64,000 bases of DNA from Pelagovum pacificum (GCF_016134045.1 NZ_CP065915.1:1116001-1180000), one strand, 5' to 3'; shown: positions 8,117-16,955, counted from the stretch's first letter. The notes: a model not told the origin generated them from the sequence alone. Numbers and translations: made by a program.

Positions 8117-10797
8117 TGGTGTCGTTCAATCTCCTGATCGCGGTCGCGCTGAGCTACGTCGCCTTCCTGTTCCTGATCGCCTTCGTCGCGGAGAACCGCG
8201 CCGCGCAGGGGCAGGACGCGTGGATGCGGTCGTCGACCATCTACACGCTGTCTCTGTCGATCTATTGCACCGCCTGGACCTTCTACGGCGCGGTCGGCTA
8301 CGCGGCGCGGTCGGGGCTGGAATACCTGACGATCTACCTTGGCCCGACGCTGGTGATGGTCGGTTGGTGGTGGATCCTGCGCAAGCTGGTGCGGATCGGA
8401 CGGTCGCAGAGGATCACCTCGATCGCCGACCTCGTGTCGTCCCGCTTCGGCAAGTCCGGCGCGCTGGGCGTGCTGGTGACGCTGATCGCCGTGGTCGGCA
8501 CCGGCCCCTACATCGCGCTGCAGCTTCAGTCGGTCACCCAGTCCTTTGCCGTCTTCGCCGAGGCCGCCGGCCGGCCCTGGGGCGAGGCGGGGGTCGACGC
8601 GGCGGCGCTCTGGGTGGCGTCGGGGCTGGCGGTCTTCACCATCCTGTTCGGCACCCGCAACCTGAACGCAAACGAGCGGCACCACGGCATCGTCATCGCC
8701 ATCGCGGTCGAGGCCGTGGTGAAGCTCTGCGCGCTGCTCGCCGTGGGCATCTTCGTCGTGTGGGGGCTGGCCGGTGGGGTGGGGCGCACGCTCGACCTGA
8801 TCGACGCCTCGCGCCTCGCGGCGTGGGAGCCGTCGGGCGGTCGCTGGGCAGCGCTGACCTTCGTTGCGGGGGCCGCGATCATCTGCCTGCCCCGGATGTT
8901 CCAGGTGCTGGTGGTCGAGAACGCCGACGAGCGGCACCTCGCCACGGCCAGCTGGGCGTTCCCGTTCTACCTGATGCTGATGAGCCTCTTCGTCGTGCCG
9001 ATCGCGGTCGTCGGGCTCGACCGGATGCCGGCGGGCGCGAACCCCGACTTGTTCGTGTTGACCCTGCCGCTGAGCGAAGGACGCAACGGGCTGGCCATCT
9101 TCGCCTTCCTCGGCGGGCTGTCGTCGGCGACCTCAATGGTGATCGTGGCGACCATCGCTATCGCGACGATGGTGTCGAACCATATCGTGGTGCCGGTCTG
9201 GCTGGCGATGCGCAGCGACGGCGCGGTGGTGTCGGGCGACGTGCGCGCAGTGGTCGTCATGGCGCGGCGGCTGTCGATCATCGGCGTGCTCGCCTTCGGC
9301 TATGGCTACTACCGGATGTCGGGCGGCGGCGCGGCGCTGGCGGCGATCGGCATCATCTCCTTCACCGGTGTGGTGCAAATCCTGCCCGCGCTGCTCGGCG
9401 GCATCTTCTGGCGCGGGGCGACTCGGTGGGGCGCGGCGGCCGGGCTCGTCACCGGGTTCGTGATCTGGGCCTGGTGCCTGTTCCTGCCGAGCTTCGGCGA
9501 CGGGGCTGTCATCCCGGCGTCCGTGATGGAAGAGGGCCCCTTCGGCATCGGCATCCTGCGCCCCTACGCGCTGATGTCGATCGAGGGGCTGGACCCAGTC
9601 GTCCACGCCGTCTTCTGGTCAATGCTGCTGAACACGCTCACCTTCTTCGTCGCGTCGGTCGTCACCTTCCCAACCCCGGTTGAGCGGCTGCAGGGCGCGC
9701 AGATCGTCAACGTCTTCGAACATTCGACCAGCCCGCGCACCTGGTCCCGGCAGGGGGCGGGGGCCGAGGATCTGCTCATCATGTCGCAGCGCATCATCGG
9801 TGCGTCAGAGGCGCAGGCGCTGTTCCAGGCAGAGGCGAAGCGGCAGGGCAAGGGCGGCTACCTGCCCGACGTCACGCCCGATTTTGTGGAGTTCCTGGAA
9901 CGCGAGCTCGCCGCCTCCGTCGGCGCGGCGACGGCGCACGCGATGGTCGGCCAGATCACCGAGGGGTCCTCCGTCTCGGTGGAGGATTTGATCGCGGTGG
10001 CCGACGAAGCGGCGCAGATCCTCGAATATTCCAACCGGCTCGAGGCGAAGTCCCGCGAGCAGGAGCGCACGGCCCGCGCCTTGCGCGAGGCGAACGCCAA
10101 GCTCACCGCGCTGTCGATCCAGAAGGATGCGTTCCTCAGCCAGATCAGCCACGAGTTGCGCACGCCGATGACCTCGATCCGGTCCTTCTCCGAGATCCTG
10201 CGCGATGGCGGCATCGGCGAGGCGGACCAGAGCCGCCATGCCGACATCATCCACCAGGAGGCGATCCGGCTGACGCGGCTGCTCGACGATCTGCTCGACC
10301 TGTCGGTGCTGGAAAACGGACAGGTGTCTCTCAGCCGGCAGGACGTGCTGCTGTCGGACCTGCTCGACCGGGCCATCGCCTCGTCCGGGGTAAAGAAGGA
10401 GATGGTGATCCTGCGCGACCGGGAGGCGGAATCGATCCGGCTGACGACCGATCCCGACCGGCTGGCGCAGGTCTTCATCAACCTCGTGTCGAACGCGCGG
10501 AAATATTGCCTCGCAGCGGAGCCCCGGCTGTCGATCCGGGTGAGCCGTGTGGCGGGGTCCACCGTGGTCGATTTCGTCGACAACGGCAGCGGCATCCCGG
10601 CAGAGCATCAGGAGATGATCTTTGAGAAATTTTCGCGGCTTACGGATCACGGCAAGGCCGGGGGTGCAGGGCTTGGCCTCGCCATCTGCCGCGAGATCAT
10701 GGGGCGGCTCGGCGGGGCGATCGCCTATCAGCCGGGGCAGGGCGGCGCGGCGTTCCGCGTGACGTTGCCCGAGCGCGAGGCGCTCGCGGCCGAGTGA
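8116..10797 (+). CDS. Sodium/solute symporter-histidine kinase fusion (CbrA/CrbS-like)
   Basis: An 893-residue membrane sensor. Residues 1-520 are a multi-helix SLC5-type domain with the YTLSLSIYCTAWTFYG region typical of CbrA/CrbS-like sensors. A coiled linker at about 625-665 leads to the kinase core: H-box FLSQISHELRTP (about 675-686), N-box FINLVSNARKY, G1 DNGSGIP and G2 GGAGLGLAI. No C-terminal receiver is present, which fits the separate receiver gene upstream. Relatives regulate acetate or histidine use in response to transported solute. It is coupled to the small membrane protein by TGATG. Confidence 0.9.
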   Translation: MVSFNLLIAVALSYVAFLFLIAFVAENRAAQGQDAWMRSSTIYTLSLSIYCTAWTFYGAVGYAARSGLEYLTIYLGPTLVMVGWWWILRKLVRIGRSQRITSIADLVSSRFGKSGALGVLVTLIAVVGTGPYIALQLQSVTQSFAVFAEAAGRPWGEAGVDAAALWVASGLAVFTILFGTRNLNANERHHGIVIAIAVEAVVKLCALLAVGIFVVWGLAGGVGRTLDLIDASRLAAWEPSGGRWAALTFVAGAAIICLPRMFQVLVVENADERHLATASWAFPFYLMLMSLFVVPIAVVGLDRMPAGANPDLFVLTLPLSEGRNGLAIFAFLGGLSSATSMVIVATIAIATMVSNHIVVPVWLAMRSDGAVVSGDVRAVVVMARRLSIIGVLAFGYGYYRMSGGGAALAAIGIISFTGVVQILPALLGGIFWRGATRWGAAAGLVTGFVIWAWCLFLPSFGDGAVIPASVMEEGPFGIGILRPYALMSIEGLDPVVHAVFWSMLLNTLTFFVASVVTFPTPVERLQGAQIVNVFEHSTSPRTWSRQGAGAEDLLIMSQRIIGASEAQALFQAEAKRQGKGGYLPDVTPDFVEFLERELAASVGAATAHAMVGQITEGSSVSVEDLIAVADEAAQILEYSNRLEAKSREQERTARALREANAKLTALSIQKDAFLSQISHELRTPMTSIRSFSEILRDGGIGEADQSRHADIIHQEAIRLTRLLDDLLDLSVLENGQVSLSRQDVLLSDLLDRAIASSGVKKEMVILRDREAESIRLTTDPDRLAQVFINLVSNARKYCLAAEPRLSIRVSRVAGSTVVDFVDNGSGIPAEHQEMIFEKFSRLTDHGKAGGAGLGLAICREIMGRLGGAIAYQPGQGGAAFRVTLPEREALAAE

Positions 10798-10865
10798 CAT
10801 TAGCGGGTTGGTAATCGCGCGGCTGTTAACCTGCCGTTGGACAACCCTGGATTAAGACGCGAGGC

Positions 10866-11927
10866 ATGAGCGTTCAGCAGGACAGACCGATGCTCGCCCG
10901 CCTTGCGCGGGTCGGGGCGGCGCCGCCGGAGGGTGTCGTCACGCCTGCCCGCGCGCTGCGGCTGGCCTTCGCCCGCGCGGCAGAGGCGGTCGCCGGCGTG
11001 AAGCTGGCCGTCACCTCCGTCACGGAAGACACCACCGTTCTCGACGGGCTGGTCGCGATGCTGGGGCAGGGGGACCTGTTGCTGCCGCTTCACGGTGCCT
11101 CGGGGGTCGAAGGGGTTGCCGCCATCGACCCTGAACTGCGCAGCGCCATCGTCGAAAGCCAGACCACCGGTTTCCTGTCGACCGCCCCGGCGCCGGAACG
11201 GCCCGTGTCCATCGCCGATGCCGCGCTCGCCCGGCCGGTGATCGACGCCTTCATGGTCGAAGCGGTGATCTCGGCCGCGCCGACGAGCCTGGCCGGCTGG
11301 ACAACGGGCCTGCGGGCCGGGGCGCGGCTCGACGGGCCGCGCGGGGCGGGCCTCACGCTGGACGAAGCTGGTTACAGGGTGGTGCGACTGACCGTCGATC
11401 TCGGCGTTGCCGACCGTCAGGGGCAGGTGCTGTTCGCCCTCCCGGCGGAGCGGGGGCGTGTTGCGGCGAAGGAAGCGTCCGGCGACTGGGGCACGCGGCT
11501 CGAGGGGGCAGTGCGGGCCGCGCCGGCGGTGCTGACCGCGGTTCTGCACCGGTTCGACATGACCGTTTCGCGGGCCGGATCGCTTGAAGTGGGGGAGGTT
11601 CTGCCGCTCGACGGGGTGTCCGTCACCTCCGTCCGGCTGGAAGGGCCGGGGCAGGTGGTCGCGGCCTTCGGGCGGTTGGGCCAGTCCGGCGGGCTGAAAG
11701 CCGTCCGGATCGAACCGCCGCCGCCGCCGACCTTGTCGGACGGTTCGCCGCGATCGTCGGTCGCGGCACTTGAGGCACTGCCGGACACGCCGGAAGGGGT
11801 GCCGGACCTCGCCGATCCCGTCGTGGACCTGCCGGGGTTTGCTGAACCGGAGGATGCTACAGCGTCCGATGCTGACGCGATGGACTTCGCCGCCGCAATG
11901 GACTGGAACGCCGAGGGCGCGGACTGA
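10866..11927 (+). CDS. FliM/FliN-type SPOA-domain protein
   Basis: A 353-residue protein. Its C-terminal part (about residues 225-285) has the SPOA pattern seen in flagellar switch proteins: LHRFDMTVSRAGSLEVGEVL, then a beta-rich stretch ending in GRLGQSGGLKAVRIE. The N-terminal 200 residues are Ala-rich and show only loose similarity to the FliM middle domain. The last 60 residues are acidic and low-complexity. No other flagellar gene is in the window, so a motor role is inference from the domain only. The spacing to the kinase gene (68 bases) leaves room for its own promoter. Confidence 0.65.
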   Translation: MSVQQDRPMLARLARVGAAPPEGVVTPARALRLAFARAAEAVAGVKLAVTSVTEDTTVLDGLVAMLGQGDLLLPLHGASGVEGVAAIDPELRSAIVESQTTGFLSTAPAPERPVSIADAALARPVIDAFMVEAVISAAPTSLAGWTTGLRAGARLDGPRGAGLTLDEAGYRVVRLTVDLGVADRQGQVLFALPAERGRVAAKEASGDWGTRLEGAVRAAPAVLTAVLHRFDMTVSRAGSLEVGEVLPLDGVSVTSVRLEGPGQVVAAFGRLGQSGGLKAVRIEPPPPPTLSDGSPRSSVAALEALPDTPEGVPDLADPVVDLPGFAEPEDATASDADAMDFAAAMDWNAEGAD

Positions 11928-11940
11928 CCTATTCGGTCAG
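11924..11940. terminator. Small hairpin between convergent genes
   Basis: CTGACC (11924-11929) and GGTCAG (11935-11940) form a six-base stem that contains the stop codons of both convergent genes. No T-run is present, so it is only a weak bidirectional terminator candidate. Confidence 0.25.
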
Positions 11941-12357
11941 CGAGTCGAGCTGCGGGCGGATGCGGTTCAAGTCATACCCCTGCGCGTCCGCCGTCGCGAC
12001 GATCTGGTCGGGCGTCATGGACCTCGTCTTGGCCTGCGCGAGTCCCCAGAGGATCGTGCAGCGGTTGCCGGTCGCGCAATAGGCGAAGACCTTGCCCGCA
12101 TCCTTCTCCATCGCGTCGAGTTGCCCGTCGACGAGGTCGAAGCTGAACGCCTGATGCGAAAACGGGTTCTCGAGGAAGGTGAGGCCCGCCGCCTCTGCCG
12201 CCTCGCGCACGTCGACGGCGCGCGCGTTCTCGGGTGCTTCGACGTCGGGGCGGTTGCAGATGATCGTGGTGAACCCGTCCGCCTTCAGGGTGGCGACGTC
12301 CTGCGGTTCAATCTGGCCGCTGACGGCGTAGGTGTCGGTGATGTACCGGTATTGCAT
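11929..12357 (-). CDS. TIGR01244 family (DUF442) sulfur-transferase/phosphatase domain protein
   Basis: A 142-residue cytoplasmic protein of the beta-lactamase-hydrolase-like/DUF442 family, a compact dual-specificity-phosphatase fold. The family start MQYRYITDTYAVSGQI and the active-site loop CATGNR (Cys at about residue 94) are both present. The fold resembles tyrosine phosphatases and rhodanese-associated proteins in sulfide metabolism, but the true substrate is unknown. It is monocistronic, divergent from the crotonase gene and convergent with the SPOA gene, whose stop lies one base away. Confidence 0.85.
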   Translation of the reverse strand: MQYRYITDTYAVSGQIEPQDVATLKADGFTTIICNRPDVEAPENARAVDVREAAEAAGLTFLENPFSHQAFSFDLVDGQLDAMEKDAGKVFAYCATGNRCTILWGLAQAKTRSMTPDQIVATADAQGYDLNRIRPQLDSLTE

Positions 12358-12489
12358 TGGGGAACCTCCGCTTCTGTTTCGGTGTTAGGCCGGATCGCGA
12401 AGTGCGTCCAGCCTGACCCGGTCCGTGTTTGTCTGATCTTCGCCTATTGCCTCTCGCGCGTCTTCATGTGCTGAATCGACGCCGGTGAA

Positions 12490-13881
12490 ATGTGCAGGAT
12501 TTCGGTCCTGTGGGGCATGGCTCAACCCGGGGGGATCAGTTTGACGCCGGTTAAGTTCCGGATTCGTGACGATATTGCGATTGTCACCATGGCCAGCCCG
12601 CCGAGCAACGGGCTGACGCCCGAGATGCGGGCAGCTCTTGCCGCACGGCTCGAGGGGCTCGACCATTTTCCGGAGGTCCGCGCGGTGATCCTGTTGTCCG
12701 AGGGCGAGCACTTCTCGCTCGGACAGGATGTGCGCGAGGTCGGCGAGCACGAGCAATCCCCGAGTCCGGCCGAGCTCTGCAACCTCGTCGAGGGGCTGCA
12801 TGTGCCGGTGATCGCCGCGATTCAGGGCCTCGCGCTTGGCGCAGGGGCGGAACTGGCGCTGGCCGCCCATTTCCGGGTGATGGAGCCGGACGCCCGAATC
12901 GGCCTCCCGCAGGTGACGATGGGGCTGGTCCCCGGGGCAGGGGCCACGCAACGGCTGCCGCGACTGATCGGGGCGGACCCCGCACTGCGGATGATGCTGA
13001 CGGGCAAACCCGTGACCGCCAGCGCCGCGCGGGAGATCGGCCTCGCCAACGGAGTCGTCGTCGGCCACCTCGCGACGGGGGCGATGACGCAGGTGAAAGC
13101 GCTGCTCGAGAAGAAGACGCCGTGGCCGCGCACGCTCGCCCGACGCGACGGGCTGGAAGACGGCGCCGCTTTCATGCGCGCCATCGTGCAGCGGCGGCGC
13201 CAGACTGACGGCAGCAAGATGACCGCACCGGGCCAGATCGTCGATTGCGTCGAAGCGGCGCTCCTGCTGCCGGGACAGGCCGGTCTCGCGTTCGAGGCGT
13301 CCGCACGTCTGTCCAGCCTGCGCGACCCGCAATCCCGTGCGCTGCGCGGTCTCTATATGGCGGAACGGCGCATCGCCTCGCGCCTGCTGTCGAGCGCCGA
13401 GGGACGGCGGACGGTTGCGGAGCCGGACGGCCTCGACGTCGTTTCACGATTGCGGCACGCGCTTGGCCTCGCGATCCGGACCCTGCGCGAGATGGGAGAG
13501 AGCGCGGAGGCGGTGGACGCCGCCATGGCCTCGATCGGCTTCGCTGAGCTGCCGTTCGGAACGGGTGCGCAGGCAACCGGCGCGAAGCCGGAGGTCGTCC
13601 GCCGGATCGTCGCGGCACTGATGGCGGAGGGGTCGCGGCAGGTCGAATCCCGCAAGGTCGATCGGGCGTCCGATATCGACGTCCTGTCCGTTTACGGACT
13701 GGCGTTTCCGAAATGGCGTGGCGGGCCGATGCGGATGGCGCAGGAGCTGGGTCTGCTCAAGCTGCAACGCGAGATGTCGGGCTGGGCCGAGGACAGCTCC
13801 ATCTGGGCGCCGACCCGTCTGCTGGGGGAGGCGATCAAGTTCGCCGGTGGCTTCGACCAGGTGGTCGTGCTGAGCGCGTGA
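12490..13881 (+). CDS. Crotonase fused to 3-hydroxyacyl-CoA dehydrogenase C-terminal domain, lacking the NAD domain
   Basis: A FadJ-like protein of at most 463 residues (usual length about 700). Residues 20-215 are an enoyl-CoA hydratase/isomerase domain with GAGAELALA (first catalytic Glu present) and IGLPQVTMG, where the second catalytic Glu of hydratases is Gln. Residues 360-440 match the C-terminal 3HCDH helical domain (DIDVLSVYGLAFPKWRGGP). The Rossmann NAD-binding domain normally between them, with GxGxxG and the catalytic His, is absent. The start is uncertain: ATG 12490, ATG 12517, or TTG 12541, which has the best ribosome site (GGGGGG). Confidence 0.85.
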   Translation: MCRISVLWGMAQPGGISLTPVKFRIRDDIAIVTMASPPSNGLTPEMRAALAARLEGLDHFPEVRAVILLSEGEHFSLGQDVREVGEHEQSPSPAELCNLVEGLHVPVIAAIQGLALGAGAELALAAHFRVMEPDARIGLPQVTMGLVPGAGATQRLPRLIGADPALRMMLTGKPVTASAAREIGLANGVVVGHLATGAMTQVKALLEKKTPWPRTLARRDGLEDGAAFMRAIVQRRRQTDGSKMTAPGQIVDCVEAALLLPGQAGLAFEASARLSSLRDPQSRALRGLYMAERRIASRLLSSAEGRRTVAEPDGLDVVSRLRHALGLAIRTLREMGESAEAVDAAMASIGFAELPFGTGAQATGAKPEVVRRIVAALMAEGSRQVESRKVDRASDIDVLSVYGLAFPKWRGGPMRMAQELGLLKLQREMSGWAEDSSIWAPTRLLGEAIKFAGGFDQVVVLSA

Positions 13882-13889
13882 TGCGCGAC

Positions 13890-13910
13890 GCGCGGGGGAT
13901 TACCCCGCGC
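13890..13910. terminator. GC-rich hairpin at the convergent end of clpX and the crotonase gene
   Basis: GCGCGGGG (13890-13897) pairs with CCCCGCGC (13903-13910) with a five-base loop. The clpX stop codon lies within the loop/arm. No T-run follows, but the stem is strong and sits between two convergent genes, so a bidirectional transcription end is likely. Confidence 0.5.
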
Positions 13911-15162
13911 TCGCCGATTCTTTCTTCTCGTCAGCGTAGATCATCAGCGGCGTGGCGTCGGGGCCGACGGCCTCTTCGTTCACGACCACTTCGTTGACGC
14001 TGTCCATGCCGGGCAGGTCGAACATCGTGTCGAGGAGGATGTCCTCCATGATCGACCGCAGGCCACGTGCGCCGGTCTTCCGTTCGATCGCGCGCTTGGC
14101 GATGGCCGAGAGCGCGTCGTCGGTGAAGGTCAGCTTCGTATCCTCGAGCTCGAACAGGCGCTGGTACTGCTTGACCAGGGCGTTCTTCGGCGCGGTGAGG
14201 ATGGTCACGAGGGCCTCTTCGTCGAGGTCCTCGAGCGTGGCGATGACCGGCAGACGGCCGACGAATTCCGGGATCAGGCCGAATTTCAGCAGGTCCTCGG
14301 GTTCGAGATCGCTGAAGATCTGGCCGACGCCGCGCTCGTCCACGTCACGGACATCGGCACCGAAGCCCATGCCGGACCCTTTGCCACGCTGGCTGATGAT
14401 CTTGTCGAGGCCGGCGAAGGCGCCGCCGCAGATGAACAGGATGTTCGTCGTGTCGACCTGCAGGAATTCCTGTTGCGGATGCTTGCGCCCGCCCTGCGGC
14501 GGCACGGAGGCGACGGTGCCTTCCATGATCTTCAGCAGGGCCTGCTGCACCCCTTCGCCCGACACGTCGCGGGTTATGGAGGGGTTGTCCGACTTGCGGG
14601 TTATCTTGTCGACCTCGTCGATATAGACGATGCCGCGCTGCGCCCGCTCGACGTTGTATTCCGACGCCTGAAGGAGCTTGAGGATGATGTTCTCCACATC
14701 CTCGCCGACATAGCCGGCTTCCGTCAGGGTGGTGGCGTCTGCCATCGTGAAGGGCACGTCGAGGATGCGGGCGAGCGTCTGCGCAAGCAGCGTCTTGCCG
14801 CAGCCCGTGGGGCCGATCAGCAGGATGTTCGACTTCGCCAGTTCGATGTCGGTTTTCCCGGCATGGTTCAGGCGTTTGTAGTGGTTGTGGACGGCGACCG
14901 AGAGCACGCGCTTGGCGTGGAGCTGGCCGATGACGTAATCGTCGAGAACCTCGCAAATCTCACGCGGGGTGGGCACGCCATCGGAGGACTTGAGCCCGGA
15001 GCTCTTGGTTTCCTCGCGGATGATGTCCATGCAGAGTTCGACGCACTCGTCGCAGATGAACACGGTCGGCCCGGCGATAAGCTTGCGGACCTCGTGCTGC
15101 GACTTGCCGCAGAAACTGCAATACAGGGTGTTCTTGCTGTCGTTGCCTGACGCGTTGGCCAT
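13900..15162 (-). CDS. clpX: ATP-dependent Clp protease ATP-binding subunit ClpX
   Basis: The AAA+ unfoldase that feeds tagged proteins to ClpP; 420 residues, the usual length. The N-terminal zinc-binding domain has CSFCGKSQ and CDECVELC (residues 15-45). Walker A is GPTGCGKT, Walker B is IVYIDEVDK, and the pore loop GYVGED follows. Sensor II, GARGLRS, is near residue 370. Downstream of clpP in the same direction, 96 bases apart, with a hairpin between them. This is the conserved clpP-clpX order. Confidence 0.98.
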   Translation of the reverse strand: MANASGNDSKNTLYCSFCGKSQHEVRKLIAGPTVFICDECVELCMDIIREETKSSGLKSSDGVPTPREICEVLDDYVIGQLHAKRVLSVAVHNHYKRLNHAGKTDIELAKSNILLIGPTGCGKTLLAQTLARILDVPFTMADATTLTEAGYVGEDVENIILKLLQASEYNVERAQRGIVYIDEVDKITRKSDNPSITRDVSGEGVQQALLKIMEGTVASVPPQGGRKHPQQEFLQVDTTNILFICGGAFAGLDKIISQRGKGSGMGFGADVRDVDERGVGQIFSDLEPEDLLKFGLIPEFVGRLPVIATLEDLDEEALVTILTAPKNALVKQYQRLFELEDTKLTFTDDALSAIAKRAIERKTGARGLRSIMEDILLDTMFDLPGMDSVNEVVVNEEAVGPDATPLMIYADEKKESASAG

Positions 15163-15197
15163 CTCGAAAATCCCTTGACGGTTTCCCGTTCGTCTGC

Positions 15198-15227
15198 CCT
15201 TCCCGCCACCCTATGGCAGCGGGAAGG
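15198..15227. repeat. Inverted repeat between clpP and clpX
   Basis: CCTTCCCGC (15198-15206) and GCGGGAAGG (15219-15227) form a nine-base perfect stem with a 12-base loop, about 30 bases after the clpP stop. It may be a partial terminator or RNA-processing site that sets the ClpP:ClpX ratio; no T-run follows on the minus strand. Confidence 0.45.
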
Positions 15228-15258
15228 ACGCTACAACGCGAAAGTCGTCTCGCATTTG

Positions 15259-15888
15259 TTACGTGTCGCCGCCCGTCTCCGAGCCGCGCTGTTCGAAGAT
15301 CTCGTCGATCAGGCCCCAGTCCTTGGCCTCCTCGGGCGACATGAAGTTGTCCCGCTCGAGCGCGGCCTCGACCTTCTTCAGGGTCTGGCCGGTGTGCTTG
15401 ACGTAGATCTCGTTGAGGCGCCGCTTGAGCTTCAGCGTCTCCTCGGCGTGGATCATGATGTCGGTCGCCTGGCCCTGGTAGCCGCCGGAGGGCTGGTGGA
15501 CCATGATGCGGCTGTTGGGCAGCGACAGGCGCATGCCCGGCGCGCCACCGGCGAGCAGGAGCGAACCCATCGAGGCCGCCTGGCCGATCACCAGGGTGGA
15601 GACCGCGGGTTTGATGTACTGCATCGTGTCGTAGATCGAGAGACCGGATGTCACCACGCCGCCGGGGCTGTTGATGTACATCGAAATCTCTTTCTTCGGG
15701 TTCTCCGCCTCGAGGTGGATCAGCTGCGCCACGATGAGCGAGGCCATGCCGTCGTGGACGGGGCCGTTCAGGAAGATGATCCGCTCCTTCAGAAGGCGGG
15801 AGAAAATGTCGTAGGCCCTCTCACCGCGGCTCGTCTGTTCGACGACCATGGGGACGAGGTTCATGTATGTTTCCAGGGGATCGTGCAT
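15259..15888 (-). CDS. clpP: ATP-dependent Clp protease proteolytic subunit ClpP
   Basis: The serine peptidase core of ClpXP, 209 residues. The nucleophile Ser is in GQAASMGS (about residue 101), the His in MVHQPSGG (about 126), and the Asp in LERDNFMS (about 175). The start at 15888 ([10 protein letters not shown]) gives the family's usual length; in-frame ATGs upstream would add an 18-residue extension. A CTTGAA-N17-CTAAGA sequence upstream resembles a heat-shock sigma promoter, as expected for clpP. Confidence 0.96.
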   Translation of the reverse strand: MHDPLETYMNLVPMVVEQTSRGERAYDIFSRLLKERIIFLNGPVHDGMASLIVAQLIHLEAENPKKEISMYINSPGGVVTSGLSIYDTMQYIKPAVSTLVIGQAASMGSLLLAGGAPGMRLSLPNSRIMVHQPSGGYQGQATDIMIHAEETLKLKRRLNEIYVKHTGQTLKKVEAALERDNFMSPEEAKDWGLIDEIFEQRGSETGGDT

Positions 15889-15946
15889 CGCGTGGGCCTG
15901 CCTCTTGATGGGTGCGGTCTTTCTACTGCGGAAAACCTTCACGGAG

Positions 15947-15975
15947 TCTTAGTGGTGCCGTGACGGGGCTTCAAG
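15947..15975 (-). promoter_or_regulatory. Candidate heat-shock (RpoH-type) promoter of clpP
   Basis: On the minus strand CTTGAA (15975-15970) is separated by 17 bases from CTAAGA (15952-15947), about 60 bases before the clpP start. CTTGAA is the hallmark -35 element of alphaproteobacterial RpoH promoters; the -10 match is weaker. The assignment is inferred from motif and from known heat-shock control of clpP. Confidence 0.4.
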
Positions 15976-16011
15976 GCGATGGCGCAACACAAAGGCGCCT
16001 TGACTCGAATC

Positions 16012-16035
16012 GTAAGCCATGACTTACCGTAAGTC
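16012..16035 (+). promoter_or_regulatory. Overlapping palindromes abutting the ArsR-family gene (probable autoregulatory operator)
   Basis: GTAAG-N6-CTTAC (16012-16027) overlaps the perfect palindrome GACTTAC-C-GTAAGTC (16021-16035), which ends directly before the GTG start. TTGACT at 16000-16005 could be a -35 element. Short AT-containing dyads over the promoter are typical operators of ArsR-family repressors. Confidence 0.6.
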
Positions 16036-16365
16036 GTGGCTGACCAACCTTCAACCCCCGCCGCCCCTCACGTCATCGAGGCGCTGGCCGATCCGACCCG
16101 CCGCGCCATCGTCGAGGCGCTCCGCGCGGGGCCTCAGCCTGTCTGCGTGATCGCCGGCGGATTGCCGGTGTCGCGACCGGCGGTGTCGCAACATCTGAAG
16201 GTTCTGACCGATGCGGGCCTCGCCCGTGTCACGCCGCGGGGCAACCGGCGATATTACGAACTCGCCCCCGAGGGGGTCGACAGTCTGCGCCGCTACCTCG
16301 ATCAGCTCTGGGACGACGCGCTCGCCGCGTTTGCCCGGGCGGCGCACCGGAAATCGAAGGAATGA
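16036..16365 (+). CDS. ArsR-family winged-helix regulator
   Basis: A 109-residue repressor-type protein: ALADPTRRAIVEAL opening helix, recognition helix in SRPAVSQHLKVLTDAGLA, wing RVTPRGNRRYYELAP. It lacks the ELCVC metal-binding motif of arsenic/cadmium sensors, placing it with the SRPBCC-associated, non-metal ArsR group. It starts with GTG immediately after a palindrome and has no visible ribosome site, so the mRNA may be leaderless. Its stop overlaps the next gene (ATGA), and the pair is the common ArsR/SRPBCC couple. Confidence 0.88.
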   Translation: MADQPSTPAAPHVIEALADPTRRAIVEALRAGPQPVCVIAGGLPVSRPAVSQHLKVLTDAGLARVTPRGNRRYYELAPEGVDSLRRYLDQLWDDALAAFARAAHRKSKE

Positions 16366-16829
16366 CGATGGACCCGATCAAGAAGAGCCTCACCGTGCCG
16401 CTGACCCCGGCGGAGAGCTTCCGCCTGTTCACGGAGGGTATGGGCGAGTGGTGGCCGTCCGAGACGCACTCGCTATCGGCAGCGACGGGCGATCTGCCCG
16501 CCCGGATCGAGGTCGAGCCGCGCGTCGGCGGGCAGGTCCTCGAGACGCTGCAGGACGGACGCGTGATGCCCTGGGGCCGTGTGACCCGCTGGGACGAGGG
16601 ACGCGCCTTCGGCGTCGACTGGCACGTCGGCCGCGACGAGGAGGAGGCGACGGACCTGCTGGTCGTCTTCTCGCCGGTCGAGGCGGGCACCCGGGTCGAG
16701 CTGACGCACGGCGGTTTCGACCGGTTGGGCGAGGCCGCGACCGCGCTGCAGGGCAATTACGAGACCGGCTGGGACCACGTCCTCGCCCGATGCTACGCCG
16801 GGCATTGCAAAATGCGGGTCACGGCCTGA
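16362..16829 (+). CDS. SRPBCC (AHSA1-like) domain protein
   Basis: A 155-residue helix-grip protein. The START-like pattern begins with VPLTPAESFRLFTEGMGEWWP and continues with WGRVTRWDEGRAFGVDW. Such proteins bind small hydrophobic ligands; the actual ligand is unknown. It is translationally coupled to the ArsR-type regulator upstream, which probably controls it. A Rhodobacterales-type intergenic repeat begins within its stop codon. Confidence 0.8.
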   Translation: MTMDPIKKSLTVPLTPAESFRLFTEGMGEWWPSETHSLSAATGDLPARIEVEPRVGGQVLETLQDGRVMPWGRVTRWDEGRAFGVDWHVGRDEEEATDLLVVFSPVEAGTRVELTHGGFDRLGEAATALQGNYETGWDHVLARCYAGHCKMRVTA

Positions 16830-16955
16830 TCCGGCGGAGCGCGCTGGTGCGCGCACCGTATGAGCCTGCCCGTGCCGGGCAGGCGGGTCAGGGGGCTGTC
16901 TGCCCCTCCGGGCCTGCGGCCCATTCACCCCCGAGAGGTATTTATCGCCAGATGA
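16823..16955. repeat. Dispersed Rhodobacterales-type intergenic repeat, copy A
   Basis: It runs from the stop of the SRPBCC gene to about 16955. It shares with copy B at 26295-26423, in the same order, GGCCTGATCC, GGTCAGGGGG, TGCCCC, GGGCCTGCGGCCCA and TTCACCCCCGAGA followed by TATTT. Several short palindromes (for example GGGCCTGCGGCCC) are embedded. An oppositely oriented partial copy follows at 16990. Confidence 0.75.

Noticed and set aside
6030..8129. 699-codon open frame on the minus strand over the regulator and receiver genes
   Set aside because: Antisense to genes with clear helix-turn-helix and receiver motifs; no domain of its own.
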